Shown piece by piece: positions 19,501 through 30,300 of a DNA stretch of 64,000 nt. The DNA comes from Hippasteria phrygiana (taxonomy: Eukaryota; Echinodermata; Asteroidea; Valvatida; Goniasteridae). Position numbers and translations under genes: made by a program. The first letter of the stretch is position 1. Each line of letters begins with the position of its first letter. Location of the stretch: NCBI GenBank assembly GCA_037893225.1, contig JAZGUH010000733.1, positions 310,001 through 374,000 on the forward strand, given 5' to 3'. The notes beneath the pieces were generated by a model. It did no database searches, was not told where the DNA came from, and saw nothing but the letters and a program-made list of their open reading frames with translations.

Positions 19501-20933
19501 ACATGCAACTCAAGGTTTGCTTCCAAAATAACAGGCACCAATCACATTAAACTCCTTTTGGAAAATGCCAGACTTCACACAGTTAGGAATTCATGGGTGG
19601 CAAGTGTGTAAAGCTCTTGTCTCTCACCAATGTGGCCCGGGTTCGATTCCCGGCCTGGACCTTATGTGAGTAGAGTTGTTCGTTGATTCTCTCCTGTGCC
19701 ACGAGGGTTTTTCTCCGGGTCCTCCGGCTTTCCTCCCTCCGCAAAAAATAAACATTTACGATTTGGCTGTGCTCCGTGGTCATATATGGGTCGATGTGGC
19801 CGGCTGCCAGAGGCGCCTTTACGTGCCTTTCACTCGACCACGTTGTAGCCGCATCCTTCGCAATTCAGCACCCCCAGCTGCGAGTAAGGATGATAAGCCT
19901 CCCAAAATTATGCACAGTTGAAGTTGTTTTATTGTAAAAAAAATGTTTTAATAAAGCAATATCAATAAATGGAAGCATGGTAAGTGTGCCATTGTAAAAC
20001 TAAAATTTCCAGTCTTACATACAGAATTTTTTTCTGGATTCTATCTTAATTGTATTTTTTCCATGAAGCTTAAAGGCAAGGTTGCCCTTATTAACCCATT
20101 GAGTCCGGGTGTTATAATGGGGGCGCCAGGGTGCCCTACCAGCTTGTGCAGCCAAGTGTAACGTACACAATAACCCAACAATGGATTGAAAATGCAGAGA
20201 ATGCATTTATAGCCGTCAACCGGCCAGGTGGCAATTTCCAATCCGCGCCTACAGACGTCAACTGGGCTCAATGGGTTAAGGAGTTGGCATTAATTGTTGG
20301 TATTCGTTTGGGTTCACGTAATCAACACTAGATTAATTATACCCATTGCTGGAGTTGATTTAAAAAATAAAAAAAATTGTATTTATGTTAGAACCCGTTT
20401 TCCCCCACGCCCACTTCAGACGCGTGGTGACAGCAGAAATACCGGTCCGTTTCCCATTGTTCTCACCAGTCTTGCACATGCTCAGAACTAACAAAACAGA
20501 CTGGTAATGCCTGTTGCTAGACACAAAAGGAAGTTCGTCTTATGACGTCAGATTAGTTTGCTGCCCGCAGCGACGACTTTTAGACAAATGGTCCCAGCGG
20601 GCTATGCTGCCCTAGAAGGGACTTGATAAAAATAACTCTCAAAAGTCACTTATTCATGGCAGAAATAATCGGCTGTTTTATTTTACTAGAAAATGATGCA
20701 GATTTCTCTCGGCAATTCAACATTATCTTTAAATGTTACAAACTTCCATTCTGTGTTTGGTCGATTTCTAACCTTTCAGGTACCTGATGCAGGTGTTCAC
20801 CAAACCACTCTTTGAGCGAGACACATTCTTCCTGGAGATTATTCAGAGGCATGGCGCCACAGGGTTTGGAGCGGGCAACATCAGGGCGCTGTGGAGAGCA
20901 GTGCAGTCTTTTATGTCGTATAATGACCGTTGA
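13531..20933 (+). CDS. HPDL: 4-hydroxyphenylpyruvate dioxygenase-like protein (HPDL), five exons
   Basis: HPDL is a mitochondrial relative of HPD dioxygenase, with two vicinal-oxygen-chelate domains and one non-haem iron site. In vertebrates it makes 4-hydroxymandelate, a precursor for the coenzyme Q headgroup. Exons: 13531-14327, 15438-15628, 17967-18118, 18494-18663, 20780-20933 (stop TGA). Joins keep frame and give 487 aa. Telling stretches are [70 protein letters not shown]. The likely metal ligands H236, H348 and E456 are all present. Human HPDL is 371 aa. The extra length is mostly a low-complexity insert at about residues 56-125 between strands of the first domain. The ATG at 13531 is used because the upstream frame is cut by an acceptor. 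Introns carry repeats and two transposon remnants. Confidence 0.93.
14390..14650 (-). mobile_element. SINE 3' segment (tail family ending in CCTTGTATTGGGTGATTT)
   Basis: Begins AAATCACCCAATACAAGGCT on the plus strand, the reverse of the tail of the fuller copy at 62218-62500. Other copies are at 28235-28400, 53020-53125 with 53870-53960, and 56020-56230. A short piece is at 3420-3560. Confidence 0.6.
14895..15412. repeat. Local pair of a dispersed repeat in HPDL intron 1
   Basis: Blocks 14895-15110 and 15228-15412 are diverged direct copies (GGCATCATAGCTCCATGTAA, AACCTGCTGTTGGAGTTTGT). Both are inverted relative to the copy at 3880-4090. Confidence 0.65.
15765..16074. repeat. Imperfect minisatellite, GGCTACATTTAGGTACAGGG units
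   Basis: About a dozen degenerate units of roughly 24-30 bp (GGGGCTACATTTAGGTACAG). The array continues on the far side of the mariner-like element at 17519-17640, so the transposon landed inside it. Located in HPDL intron 2. Confidence 0.8.
16077..17516. mobile_element. Mariner-like element rearranged as a foldback
   Basis: The ends are CAGGGTGTCCCCCAAAAAAT and ATTTTTTTTGGGACACCCTG, flanked by TA dinucleotides (16075-16076, 17517-17518), the mariner/Tc1 target site. About 540 bp at the left (16077-16610) is an inverted copy of the right (16980-17516). The unique middle and right part encodes a broken plus-strand transposase: an N-terminal helix region ([19 protein letters not shown]), a linker ([20 protein letters not shown]), and a catalytic-region piece ([20 protein letters not shown]) resembling the DEAHFWLNG motif of DDE mariner-type enzymes. 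Frameshifts and a stop after the linker show it is dead. The left arm repeats the C-terminal part on the minus strand. Confidence 0.85.
17519..17640. repeat. Continuation of the split minisatellite
   Basis: Several further GGGGCTACATTTAGGTAC-type units lie directly beyond the mariner-like element, matching the array at 15765-16074. Confidence 0.75.
18300..18385 (+). mobile_element. tRNA-derived SINE, family A
   Basis: Has an A-box-like AGTTGGTAGAGC and a B-box-like GGTTTAAATCCC, then CCTGTCAGTTTTCTTTGTTC. The same head and tail recur at 21275-21460, 26130-26235, 44435-44515, 46965-47155, 48645-48790 and 59275-59450. It lies in HPDL intron 3. Confidence 0.7.
18816..19496 (-). mobile_element. 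Internally deleted Tc1-like transposon
   Basis: Inverted ends (CTCAAAAAAAAGTTTGG at the left, CAAACTTTTTTTTAGAG at the right) enclose about 680 bp. A minus-strand frame at 19230-18874 encodes the N-terminal DNA-binding part of a Tc1 transposase. It has a helix-turn-helix segment ([19 protein letters not shown]) and the linker [19 protein letters not shown]. The catalytic DDE domain is absent, so it cannot be autonomous. Located in HPDL intron 4. Confidence 0.85.
19600..19770 (+). mobile_element. tRNA-headed SINE, second type
   Basis: A B-box-like GGGTTCGATTCCCGGCC is followed by GAGTAGAGTTGTTCG, TTTTTCTCCGGGTCCTCCGG and TTTCCTCCCTCCGCAAAAAA, a conserved body common in marine invertebrate SINEs. 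The A-box side is degraded, so this is not a working tRNA gene. Confidence 0.65.
20093..20279. mobile_element. MITE-like copy, TTAACCCATTGAGTCCGG termini
   Basis: Starts TTAACCCATTGAGTCCGGG, ends GGGCTCAATGGGTTAA, and shares CAATAACCCAACAATGGATT with the copy at 1606-1819. It lies in HPDL intron 4. Confidence 0.7.
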
Positions 20934-21041
20934 CCCTTTCAGGTCAGTAGAGGTCATATATAGGGTCATATTCACTTTTTTAGGTATCGCAAACCGTCAA
21001 GTGCTGCTTTTGAATTGTTTCATTCCTTTTGATAAATCAGA

Positions 21042-21047
21042 AATAAA
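21042..21047 (+). terminator. HPDL polyadenylation signal
   Basis: AATAAA lies about 110 bases after the HPDL stop codon with no competing signal between. Confidence 0.6.
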
Positions 21048-21209
21048 TATTGGATGAATTTGTAGTTATTATGAATTTATAACTGAAATAGGAACATAAC
21101 TCCATAATGCAGTGGAGGAAAAAGTGGAGATTTATACAGATAATCAAATCTGATTATAATGCAGTAACTGTAGTAAAGTTGACACCAAAATAAACATTTT
21201 CAAAGTGAA

Positions 21210-21460
21210 CAAAGAAACTGGCAGGAGCGGGATTCGAACCGGCGATCTCCCAAATTGTCAGTATCTTTGCAGACAATTTTTCGAGACCGCCAACATAGGG
21301 CAAGATAGCTCAGTTGGTAGAGCGCCGGTACGGTAACCCGGAGGTCACAGGTTCGAATCCCGCTCCTGCCAGTTTCTTTGTTCACTTTGAAAATGTATTC
21401 AAATTTACCTAGTCAGTTTCCCTTGTGGATTGTTTGACGAACCAAAATAAACAGTTATAT
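21210..21460 (+). mobile_element. tRNA-derived SINE family A, head-to-head pair
   Basis: Plus-strand copy 21275-21460: AAGATAGCTCAGTTGGTAGA, then GGTTCGAATCCCGCTCCTGC, then TTTCTTTGTTCACTTTGAAA and a tail ending CAGTTTCCCTTGTGGATTG. The segment 21218-21245 is an inverted copy of the B-box end, so the unit is palindromic. The anticodon loop (TACGGTA) lacks the invariant T33, arguing against a functional tRNA. Confidence 0.75.
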
Positions 21461-21969
21461 TAAAATGAAACATAAAAACATGCGTTTCTTTCTTTGGAAA
21501 TGAGCCACAAGTTTTCCATTAAAGCAGCTTTTTTTGCTTCAAGTTCAACTTATTTGTAACCTATTGCATTGCTGCGTGTAGTTTGCAATCTATTACCCGG
21601 TACGGAAATTAACATAAATTTGTTTTGTTGTGTAATTCTATATGGTATAAGATTAGTCAGTTTTTTCTAACTTATTGCAATTGCAAAATAGCTCTTAAAA
21701 TATGCATTGTCACCAGGAAATATGGAAGTTTAGAGATTTTAAGTCGAAAGCAGATTTCCCAGTACCTTAAGATGTACATGATATAGGTTCTAGTTCAGTA
21801 TACACTCTTAAAACAGTGATGGGATGTTGTCGTTATGTTTGGCTTGTCTTAGATTTCTAAAGTCCATGTAAATGTAGCGGATTTCAGTCGTCGGTAGTTC
21901 AGAACTATAATTCAAATGTGCCCGATGGTGTGCACACACATCGTGTTTTGCATATAGAGGCAGATTGAA

Positions 21970-22106
21970 AATTACCGCCTGGCCGGTTGACATCTAGACA
22001 CACAATCTCTGCATTTTCAATCCATTGTTGGGCTATTGTGTACGTTACGCTTGCCTGCCCAAGTCGGCATGGCACCCCATTATAACACTGGTACTCAAGG
22101 GGTTAA
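21970..22106. mobile_element. MITE-like copy (reverse), ending CTCAAGGGGTTAA
   Basis: The reverse-complement relative of 20093-20279, with the shared block TTCAATCCATTGTTGGGCTA. Confidence 0.65.
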
Positions 22107-22338
22107 GGAGTGACATCAAAGGTCACATAATTCAAAGGCAATCTGACCTGCAATGTCACTCCTGAACCAAATTTTATGCAAAACATGAACATGCGCATAC
22201 CACCAGAGTACATCAGGGGGCACATCTAGACAATTTGCATTAGCACTCAATCCATCAAAATCACTCGCTCAAACTCAGGGGGTCATTAACAAAATACTCT
22301 TTGTACATCAGGCTGTCTGTTTTTGAGGACTATAATGC

Positions 22339-22642
22339 TACTTGCCCACCAAAATGTATGATATATTGCGCTATTTGCAAGATGCCATTTCCTACCGGCG
22401 CAACGAGTGCAACAAATCACAGATGCGCATGCTTGCGTTGGGCCTGTACACTGCTTGCGATGCATTGCGAAAGACATCTAGCGCAGCTTGGCTTGCGCTA
22501 TTTTTGAGGTTCTAAACTAGCGCAACAGCTTGCGAAGCTATTTCGCAAGCTGAATTTGCACAAGCTTTCGCAAGAACGCTTCTACGCTACTTGCGCTAGC
22601 TGTTTTTGGCTTCGCAAGCTAACGCAGTTGGTGGGCAATGTA
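22339..22642. mobile_element. MITE with TACTTGCCCACCAA ends
   Basis: TACTTGCCCACCAA at the left mirrors TTGGTGGGCAATGTA at the right. The interior is rich in TTGCGCTA/TTGCGAAGC words. A fragment with the same end (TACTTGCCCACCAACTGCG) is at 2388-2410, between PCGF exons. Confidence 0.6.
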
Positions 22643-23101
22643 CATTACTGTAATGGGAATCAGCAAGATATTAAGGGGACTGTTTGCTAAGCAAATTGCT
22701 AAGACATGTTTTTGTTCAGGTTACATTATAGGGTGCTCCTTTAAAGTATAGATTTTGTGAAAAGGGGCTCTGTACTAACTTTTATAGATGTTTTAAACTT
22801 TAAATTACAGTTGATTGTATATAAAAAAGATGTTTTACTTTACCCATAAAACTTGATTAAGTAATTGTACTGAAATCCAATATGGCCACCATGGGATTTG
22901 CGGACAGTTTTTTTTCTTGTAAATTCTGAAGACAATATATTGGCGATAATACTTTAAAACAAAAAGAAGTAGTCTGCTAACAGTCCCCTTAAATTTGATC
23001 AGTGTACAGAATCATGTCTATTGGGTTGTTTTTTTCCTAGGCATATTCTGGAATAGACAAATCCAACCAAAGTTTTATGGGCAGGATAAATGTGGCCATA
23101 T

Positions 23102-23125
23102 GGGGGGGGGGGGGGGGGGGGGGGG
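23102..23125. repeat. Poly-G tract
   Basis: About 24 consecutive Gs. Other tracts of ten or more G or C are at 6314-6334, 26076-26097, 31846-31859, 38266-38284, 38366-38377, 44331-44348, 51182-51199, 52998-53007 and 63905-63916. Confidence 0.9.
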
Positions 23126-23975
23126 CATCCCTACCTCAGAAGTATGGTACGTGGAAACACCCAAGCAATTTTCAGCTATTTGTTTGCAAATATAAAGCAT
23201 GAAAAACAAGGGGGTTCTCGAACCATGCATCTCGCCTGCTTAAACGTTAATCATGTTCTTTGCACATTTTGACACCTCAATCGGCACTATAGCACAATGA
23301 CCAATTTTACAATTCCAGCCTCTTTTACAACTTGACCATCATATAAAGGTTACAATAGTGCATGCATGACCCAAGTTTGATTGCAATTGAACTTCAACGT
23401 TGCATTTGTTGAAACTTTAACCAAAATGCTACGGACGGACTACGTACAGAAATAGTGATTGCATAGTCTCTTTCTGAACTTGTTCAGGCGAGACAAAAAT
23501 ATTTGTTCAGCAAACACTTGGTTTAATATCTCATCACTTGTTTTGAACAAAATAGAATTTGAATTGTGGTACCGATTTGTCTAGTTTCAGATAGAAATGA
23601 TAGTGCTCATTTAGGCGTGCTTGAACAAAAACAAATTTGGAGTTGAAAAGGAATTCAATTAATTTTTCTATTTGCTTATTCATGAAATTATAGAATCATT
23701 TGTGCTATTTTCACAACAGAATGGCTCATTCAAATTTAACTTCATTCCTCGGAATGTCAAACTCTTCTCAAATTTGATTCTTTTCTCAATGAATTTATCT
23801 TATCGGTTAATTCCTTTTTGGTTTAATCCGGAAACATACATACCAATCTTCTATATGAGTTTATAACATTTCCAAAAATGAATTCTTTCACTGTTTTAAT
23901 AACTTGATGCTATTGGTTTTAGTTCCCTGAGCTCTTACACAAAAACAAATATATGCAAAAGTAAGCTGAAGAGTT

Positions 23976-24150
23976 GTTCGGTATCTCAAAGGTCAAAGGT
24001 TATTCGGGATAAAATTGCTGACGTAATGTCACGCCATGTTACTCGAACACCAATTCTGATTGAATTTAACATGTGCACATTATGCGACCACCTTTTACGG
24101 TCACGCGGGATAAAATGTCATTGTGCACATGCGCAGTTGAAATACCGAAC
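23976..24150. mobile_element. MITE with GTTCGGTATNTCAA ends
   Basis: GTTCGGTATCTCAAAGG at the left and TTGAAATACCGAAC at the right form inverted ends. An inverted second copy is at 31207-31388, directly beside cyclin J exon 1. Confidence 0.75.
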
Positions 24151-26514
24151 TGGCTTCTTGATAATATAAAACCACTACTTATCTGCAGTAGTTTTCGTTT
24201 TACTAATATTTTTCTGCCAACTTATCAAATAGCACTTTACAAGTCACTTAAGAAATTAGCTCAACTCCAGCAAATAAATTTTACTGAAATTCAGTATTTA
24301 GTCTGGTGCTGCTAACATCTTGTCTTTTCACTTGTCAACATACCAAACATATCTTCTAATCTTTATTGCAACAAGTGGTATTTCATTAACTTTAAACTTT
24401 AGTACTGATTTTAAACAATTTCTTGAACAACTTCAAGCACTTCTGTGCATGGCAAGACTTATTGCACTCATTTCATAACTGAGATTTCTTAACGAAACAT
24501 TTTCAATTTAGTCATGATCTTTTCCGCTAATTTTTGGCAAATATTCAAGCTTTTTGGTTCAGTCTTGTTGGCTAACTATCATTAACTTAAAAGTTTGTGT
24601 CACAGTTTACCTTGGGCAAATTTCATGCAGCTTTTAAGCACACACAAATTGCTGTGCACAACATAGTCTTACTTCGTAAAATGCAGGTTACCAGCCAAAA
24701 CTACATATGTTTTTTATGCTATTAAAACAAACAACAGCTGAACACCAGTCACAAGCAATATACAATAAACAATTCTTTTCTTGTACAAAAAGGCCCATTT
24801 CCTAAATGCGGCACATTCCACGACTTGCATATTCGTCTCAATAATCTTAGATAAATTCTTTTTCGATAAATCTTTCACAATATGTTTAAAAAATACCCTT
24901 CCTTCAAATAAATGGTAAACTATTTTTAATTGCACTTATTTGCTAGCCACTTTGTGACAATCTTTTTTCTTTTTCTTTTTTAATTCCATAAAAAATTCGA
25001 AATTTCGACAAAACTGCTATTTCATTGGGCTTTAACGGTTTCAACAAGTTTTCTTAATTAAGGACACCTTTACAAGATAAGTACCAACGATATTTTGAAG
25101 TCTCTTCTCACATGTTCTCTGAACAATCAGAATTTAACTAAATTACTTTGGATAATTCATCACTATTTTATTAACGCACTCCATGTGTTCATAAGTTTTC
25201 TTATTCATATATTCTTTGATTTTTGCCTGGTCTCTGCAAAAGGTCTGTGCTGAAATGAATTGGCACGATCCGCATCACAAAATTAAAAGTTCATCTCTAT
25301 CAAAGCATTCTGCAATCTTAACATATTTGGACAGATTTCATACCTTCAAAAGCATACGTCACGACCCACTTGTTTTTTTCTTTCTCTTTGTGGTACAGGA
25401 AAACTGTTTTTTAAACGTTTTTGGAAGGTAACAATTTATATTTATTTTTCTGAATCTTTTCTTTAGTTAAAATGTTTTAGAAATTAGCTTTTCTTTTATA
25501 ATAAAACAAACATGTCGCTTGGGGGCGGAGCACGACAACATTTCAAAGGGTGTATGTAAACCTGTCGCCCCCCCTCCATAGATCACCTCGAATGTTCACT
25601 TGAAAATATGTCCCATTCCCTACCAACGGCACCTTGAGTTGTTCTTATAGCCCTACCCTGCTGAAGTTTGCTGCACTTTCCCCTTCTTGGATCACCTGCG
25701 TACCAACAGTTGAACACGCCCATTTGAAAACTTGTCCCATTTGCTACTCATGGCATCGAGTTGTTCACAGAGCTCTGCTGTGCTCAGTGCCGCTGAAGTT
25801 TCCTGCACTTGCCCCTTCTTGTTCATATAGCCCTACTGTACTCGATGCTTCTCAAACTGATAGTTTCCTCACTGCTGTAGCCGAGCGTCTTCTTCTCGTT
25901 GCTGTAGCTGAGCGTTGTCTTCTCGTTGCTGTAACTCCTCCCTTCTTTGGTCTCGCTCTTTGCAGCCTTCTCGTCAATATCGTGCGTTCTGTTAGAAAGA
26001 GATTTCCTTCAACTAGTATACAATCCACTCAATGAACCGTGCGCTATTACTGCACTATGACTTCTTACTAGTGTGCCCCCCCCCCCCCCCCCCCCCCGAA
26101 TAAAGACACTGATAATTTGTGAGACCGTCAACATAGGGCAAGAGAGCTCAGTTGGTAGAGGGCCGGTATGTACCCGTCAGGTTCAAATCCCATTCCTGTC
26201 AGTTTTCTTTGTTCACTTTGAAAATGTAATCAAAACATCTTAAGATCTCATCGGTACATTGCATTCAATGTATTTAATTGAAAGGTCTTGAGATCTCGGT
26301 CTCTGCCATGAAGGTCTTGGGTCTGGGCCTCGGTCATGGTCTTTGACCTTATGGTCTCGGTCTCTGTCTTGGTCTCACTGGTACATTATACGAGATCTCT
26401 GACATGAAAGTCTTGGTCTCCATACTGCTTCTTAACCTTTTGGTCTATGTCTCAGTCTTGGTCTGGGACTTCCAGGTCTCAACTACAACACCGGTAGCAT
26501 GATTATATCATTAA

Positions 26515-27272
26515 GATTAGGCCCAACAAAAATTGGGTTGCCTTCCGCGACCGACCCTAAAAGTCACAAAAGTTGGGTCACCTTTTCTTTTTTGTGTGTG
26601 TGTTGTGAGTTTGTATATGCCGGCAATCGTGGACCTAGGACAAAAGAATTCGGGCGTAGACAAAGGGGTCCACGTTTGACTTAACGTCCACGATTGAAAA
26701 TCGTGTACAAAACCAATGGGAGGCCTTCCGAAAAAGTTAGAGTATAAACAAAAGAGGAACAATGGGAGGTCCACGATTGCACCCGTTTACATGACTGTGG
26801 GCGCGTTGGCGTATTCAAACCGCGGACGTAAAATGCCAGAGAACAAAAGAGAACAATATCGTCCGCGATTCCCAGCATACGTCCGCGATTGGAAGTGTGT
26901 ACAAAGTCTATGGAGGCCTTCCGAAAAAGTTAGAGTATAAACAAAAGAGGAACAATGGGACGTCCGCGTTTGGAGGTCGGTACACGACTGTGTGTGTGTG
27001 TGTGTGTGTGTGCGTTTTCTGTTTTTAAAGAAATTTTTTAAATCTCAGATTTTCCCACACAAAATATACAAGTTTGATTAAAAATCACTGTCTTTCAATA
27101 CAGCTACGACAGTACAATCGTGCATTTCGCCATCTCACTTTTAAATAAGCTTACCTTTTGCTCCCAGACTTCCGAGTTACACAACGGAAGTATTGTTTTC
27201 ATGGATGGTTAAAAAAAAAAAAAAATATAAAATCTCCCTCCCGATTTTTCCTATTTAATTTTTGGCCCGATA
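26515..27272. mobile_element. TAGGCC-ended MITE split by a GTCCGCGATT repeat
   Basis: The two halves match the element at 5770-6122 (CCGACCCTAAAAGTCACAAA on the left, CTCCCGATTTTTCC on the right). Between them, about 26600-27010, is a GTCCACGATTG/GTCCGCGATTCCC repeat with internal duplications and a (TG)n run at 26989-27011. The inserted repeat has a relative at 43050-43215. Confidence 0.6.
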
Positions 27273-27305
27273 AGAAACTACCGAGAAGTAATCTGCAACA
27301 CCCAC

Positions 27306-30300
27306 CTGAGCATACGCTCTATGTAGGATGATATGTGCTCCCACTTGTACTGGGTAATCTTGGTCAATCCAACGGTCCAGGTCGGTGAGAGCTGAAGACA
27401 CACCCTGGATGCAGCCATGCAAGAAGCAGCGACCAGCGAAGGCTTAGCAAAGGAGAAAGCATGATCTGATGAGAAAAAAACCAAAAAGAGGATATTGGCA
27501 AATTCATGATTATAAAAGGACCCAAAAGCAACAAATATGTTCAAGTTTTTCAGGGGATGACAATACATTTTTTTTTTCCCTGGAATTGCTGATCTACTCC
27601 CTACAGGGCATGCATTTGATATAGACTGTGCTTGACTTTTTGTACACAATACAGCAGTCTTGTTGACTTTACTTGCTGACTTGACTTGACTTGAATCAGA
27701 CTCGAGTCGCAATTTTTCTGACTTGAGACTTGACTCTACTTGGAAAAAAAAATGACTTGGGACTTGACTTGAAAGAACATGACTTGTGACTCGACTTGAC
27801 TTGCTGACATTAACACTTCTGTTAAAATAAACACAAACATACAGGTATCAGTTAAAAAACAAGCCTATAGCGCATATATAGCAAGCTGGGTGTCCAGTAC
27901 GTATGCAGGGCCGCAGCGCTGGCCGAGCTGCATGGAGAATTGTCGAAATACAGGTTGATTTTGTACAGTGCATGCGTGCTAGCCTATGCATTGTCATTTT
28001 GTCAACTGGAATTTTTATTTACTAACAATCGACTCAAGACTTGGTACTTGGCTTGAACAAAATTGACTTGGGACTTGACTTGACTTGAGAAAAAATGACT
28101 TGGTTACAACACTGCAATAAAGTGCCATCAACTTAAATGTTACTTTAAATGGAGCTTCACCAATGATACCACATTTGTTAAGGTAAATGTCCTAATAACT
28201 TTAGAAAAGCACAAGGATTTCTTTTCTTATGGAAGTCGCCCAATACAAGGCTAAAAGCCACTCGAGGTGAAGGACTACAACAGAGGTGGTGGGGTTGGCC
28301 ACATTTTAGGCTGCCGGCCCTAACACCCTTACGGTTTTCCTGGGTCCAGATCTAGACATAGGATAAATCTTTCATAGATACAAGAGCCATTATCCCAGTG
28401 TCCTGAATTAATAAATTTATTTCAGTAGTGAGATATCAAGTAATAAAAACACTTCCAAGTTATTATCAATCAATTAAGACACTTCCTAGTGTCTTCCTAG
28501 TATCGTATCAAAGAACCTTGAGAACCTTCAAAATTGAAAATCGTACATTGCTGTTAATGGTTGTTCATCGAAATTACATTAAAAAAAAAAAAGGAAGCCA
28601 GTTGCTTTTTAACAGGGTCCCCACCCCCCCCCAAAAAAACAAAAAAAACACAAACAAAAATAACGATTCATACATAAACAAAATAATCACTAACATTAGA
28701 GTCATGGGCATTTGTGCTGCTTTATACGAAACAAAGTATCTCACATTTTTGTAAGTATAACTTAATATGGTTAAATAAATCAAGTAATGTACAGCAGAAG
28801 AAATAGAATCCAAAACCAATGAATATATAAACGTGAAGATAGTTTACAATGTCAAAAAGCTGCCTTTGAGAGTTCAGAATGCGCCACAGAATAATTGGCA
28901 TTGTTCCACAGCCTGAATCCCACCCTCCTACTGGCTTGGGCTTGCAATGTGATGCAGGCATGTCTGCATAACTTCTTTGGGCAACTGAACAATGTCCCAC
29001 CTCATATATGGGTAAACTTATTATCTTCACATTGATCAATTTGTACCTTGTAGGCTGATCTCCAGAAAGTAATTGGTGTACTTGTGCATGTAGATGTTGG
29101 AGTATTCACAGCAGCTGTCGCGGTGGTTGTTGGACATTTTCTCGCACTTGCCCGCCGCCTCCGACAGGAAGTACCCGAGGAAGTGGGCGGCAGTGGGCTC
29201 GGTGATGTTCCAGTGGAAGAACTGGAGCAGGAGCAGTTCCATCTGGAGGTAGTCTTCTTTGTTGGCGCTGGTTATCGTGGACTGGGTGTGGTAATTGGTC
29301 AGCTTGGCCACTTTCTCCTCCCGTTCCTCAAATTTTGCTGTCGGGATATGGCAATGATAAATTGAATTGTGATCACTTATGAGGGAAATCAAATCGGGAC
29401 GATGCAGTCGAGATGTAATCTAGCTATAGAGTGGAACGCCGCTATAACGAACATCACGGGATTCACAGATTTTGTTCGGTACACAATGTATAGTGATCGT
29501 TCGGAATAGCGATTTTCAGACTTTGAAACATTGCCGGCCATTGAATTATGTAATTACATGTTCATTTTCGAAGCTTACCAAATTCTAAAGCAACAGTTGG
29601 CTTTCCCTTCTATTCCTTGGGGAAATAATAGCCGCCTGTCACTCTTCAACATAAAGCTGCGGCCGTTTGGGAATTACAAACAGCCCAAATCGCCAGTACA
29701 TTTCTAAATCTGTTGCGTTTTTTCCAACAACAATGTTCTGTATGTTTTGTACACAAACTTTGGGAGCCAAGGATGGTGTCTCGGTAGAGCCAAATGTTTG
29801 GTATAGCGGTGTTCAGTATAGCAGCGTTCCACTGTACTGGAGTGGCTGTCATTGACAGACAGTTCAAGGTCAAAAAAGTCGTTTTGAGAAAAAAAATTCA
29901 TCCTTTTCACACCCCCCCCTACCAATGTCCGAGTTTACTTTACAAGGAAACCACACATCTCAGCATCCAAACAACAAATATATATTCACCATGTTTCAAC
30001 CAACTGTAGTGCTTGTGTTTTTCACTCTACATGCAAGATCCATAAATACCAACAGAAAGAGCTTTTTAGATCTTTATAAGGGTGCTATCAAATTCATGCG
30101 TAACCATTATATTTCGCGAAAATGTGTCCAAAGTTTTTACAGTTTATGTGTATGGAGTGCCATTTGTTCATGGGACAAACAAGTTTCCAGTTTGATAAAG
30201 CGGGCCAGAAGAGAAAACAGCAATAACTTAGGCTATTTTGGAAGTTACTTTACGTATTTTCCTTTTTTAATCAATTTTTGAGGGTGAAATCTTTTGTTGA

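Larger units (their letters stand above)
23126..27305. other. Gene-poor stretch downstream of cyclin J
   Basis: No exon could be supported here. It holds a MITE at 23976-24150, a SINE A fragment (26130-26235), GGTCTTGG-rich simple sequence (26285-26480) and a nested repeat (26515-27272). The missing C-terminal exon of cyclin J may lie here on the minus strand, but that protein end is poorly conserved and I could not identify it. Confidence 0.4.

Noticed and set aside
21300..21374. tRNA gene candidate (A and B boxes present)
   Set aside because: The anticodon loop lacks the invariant T33, stems mismatch, and the same head recurs at seven sites with a common SINE tail.
25634..26035. Plus-strand frame of 133 codons (SCSYSPTLLKFAALSPS)
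   Set aside because: Built from short internal DNA repeats (TTCTCGTTGCTGTA, GAAGTTTGCTGCACTT) with no domain.
29084..29365. Plus-strand frame of 93 codons rich in G, V and E
   Set aside because: It is the antisense shadow of cyclin J exon 2.
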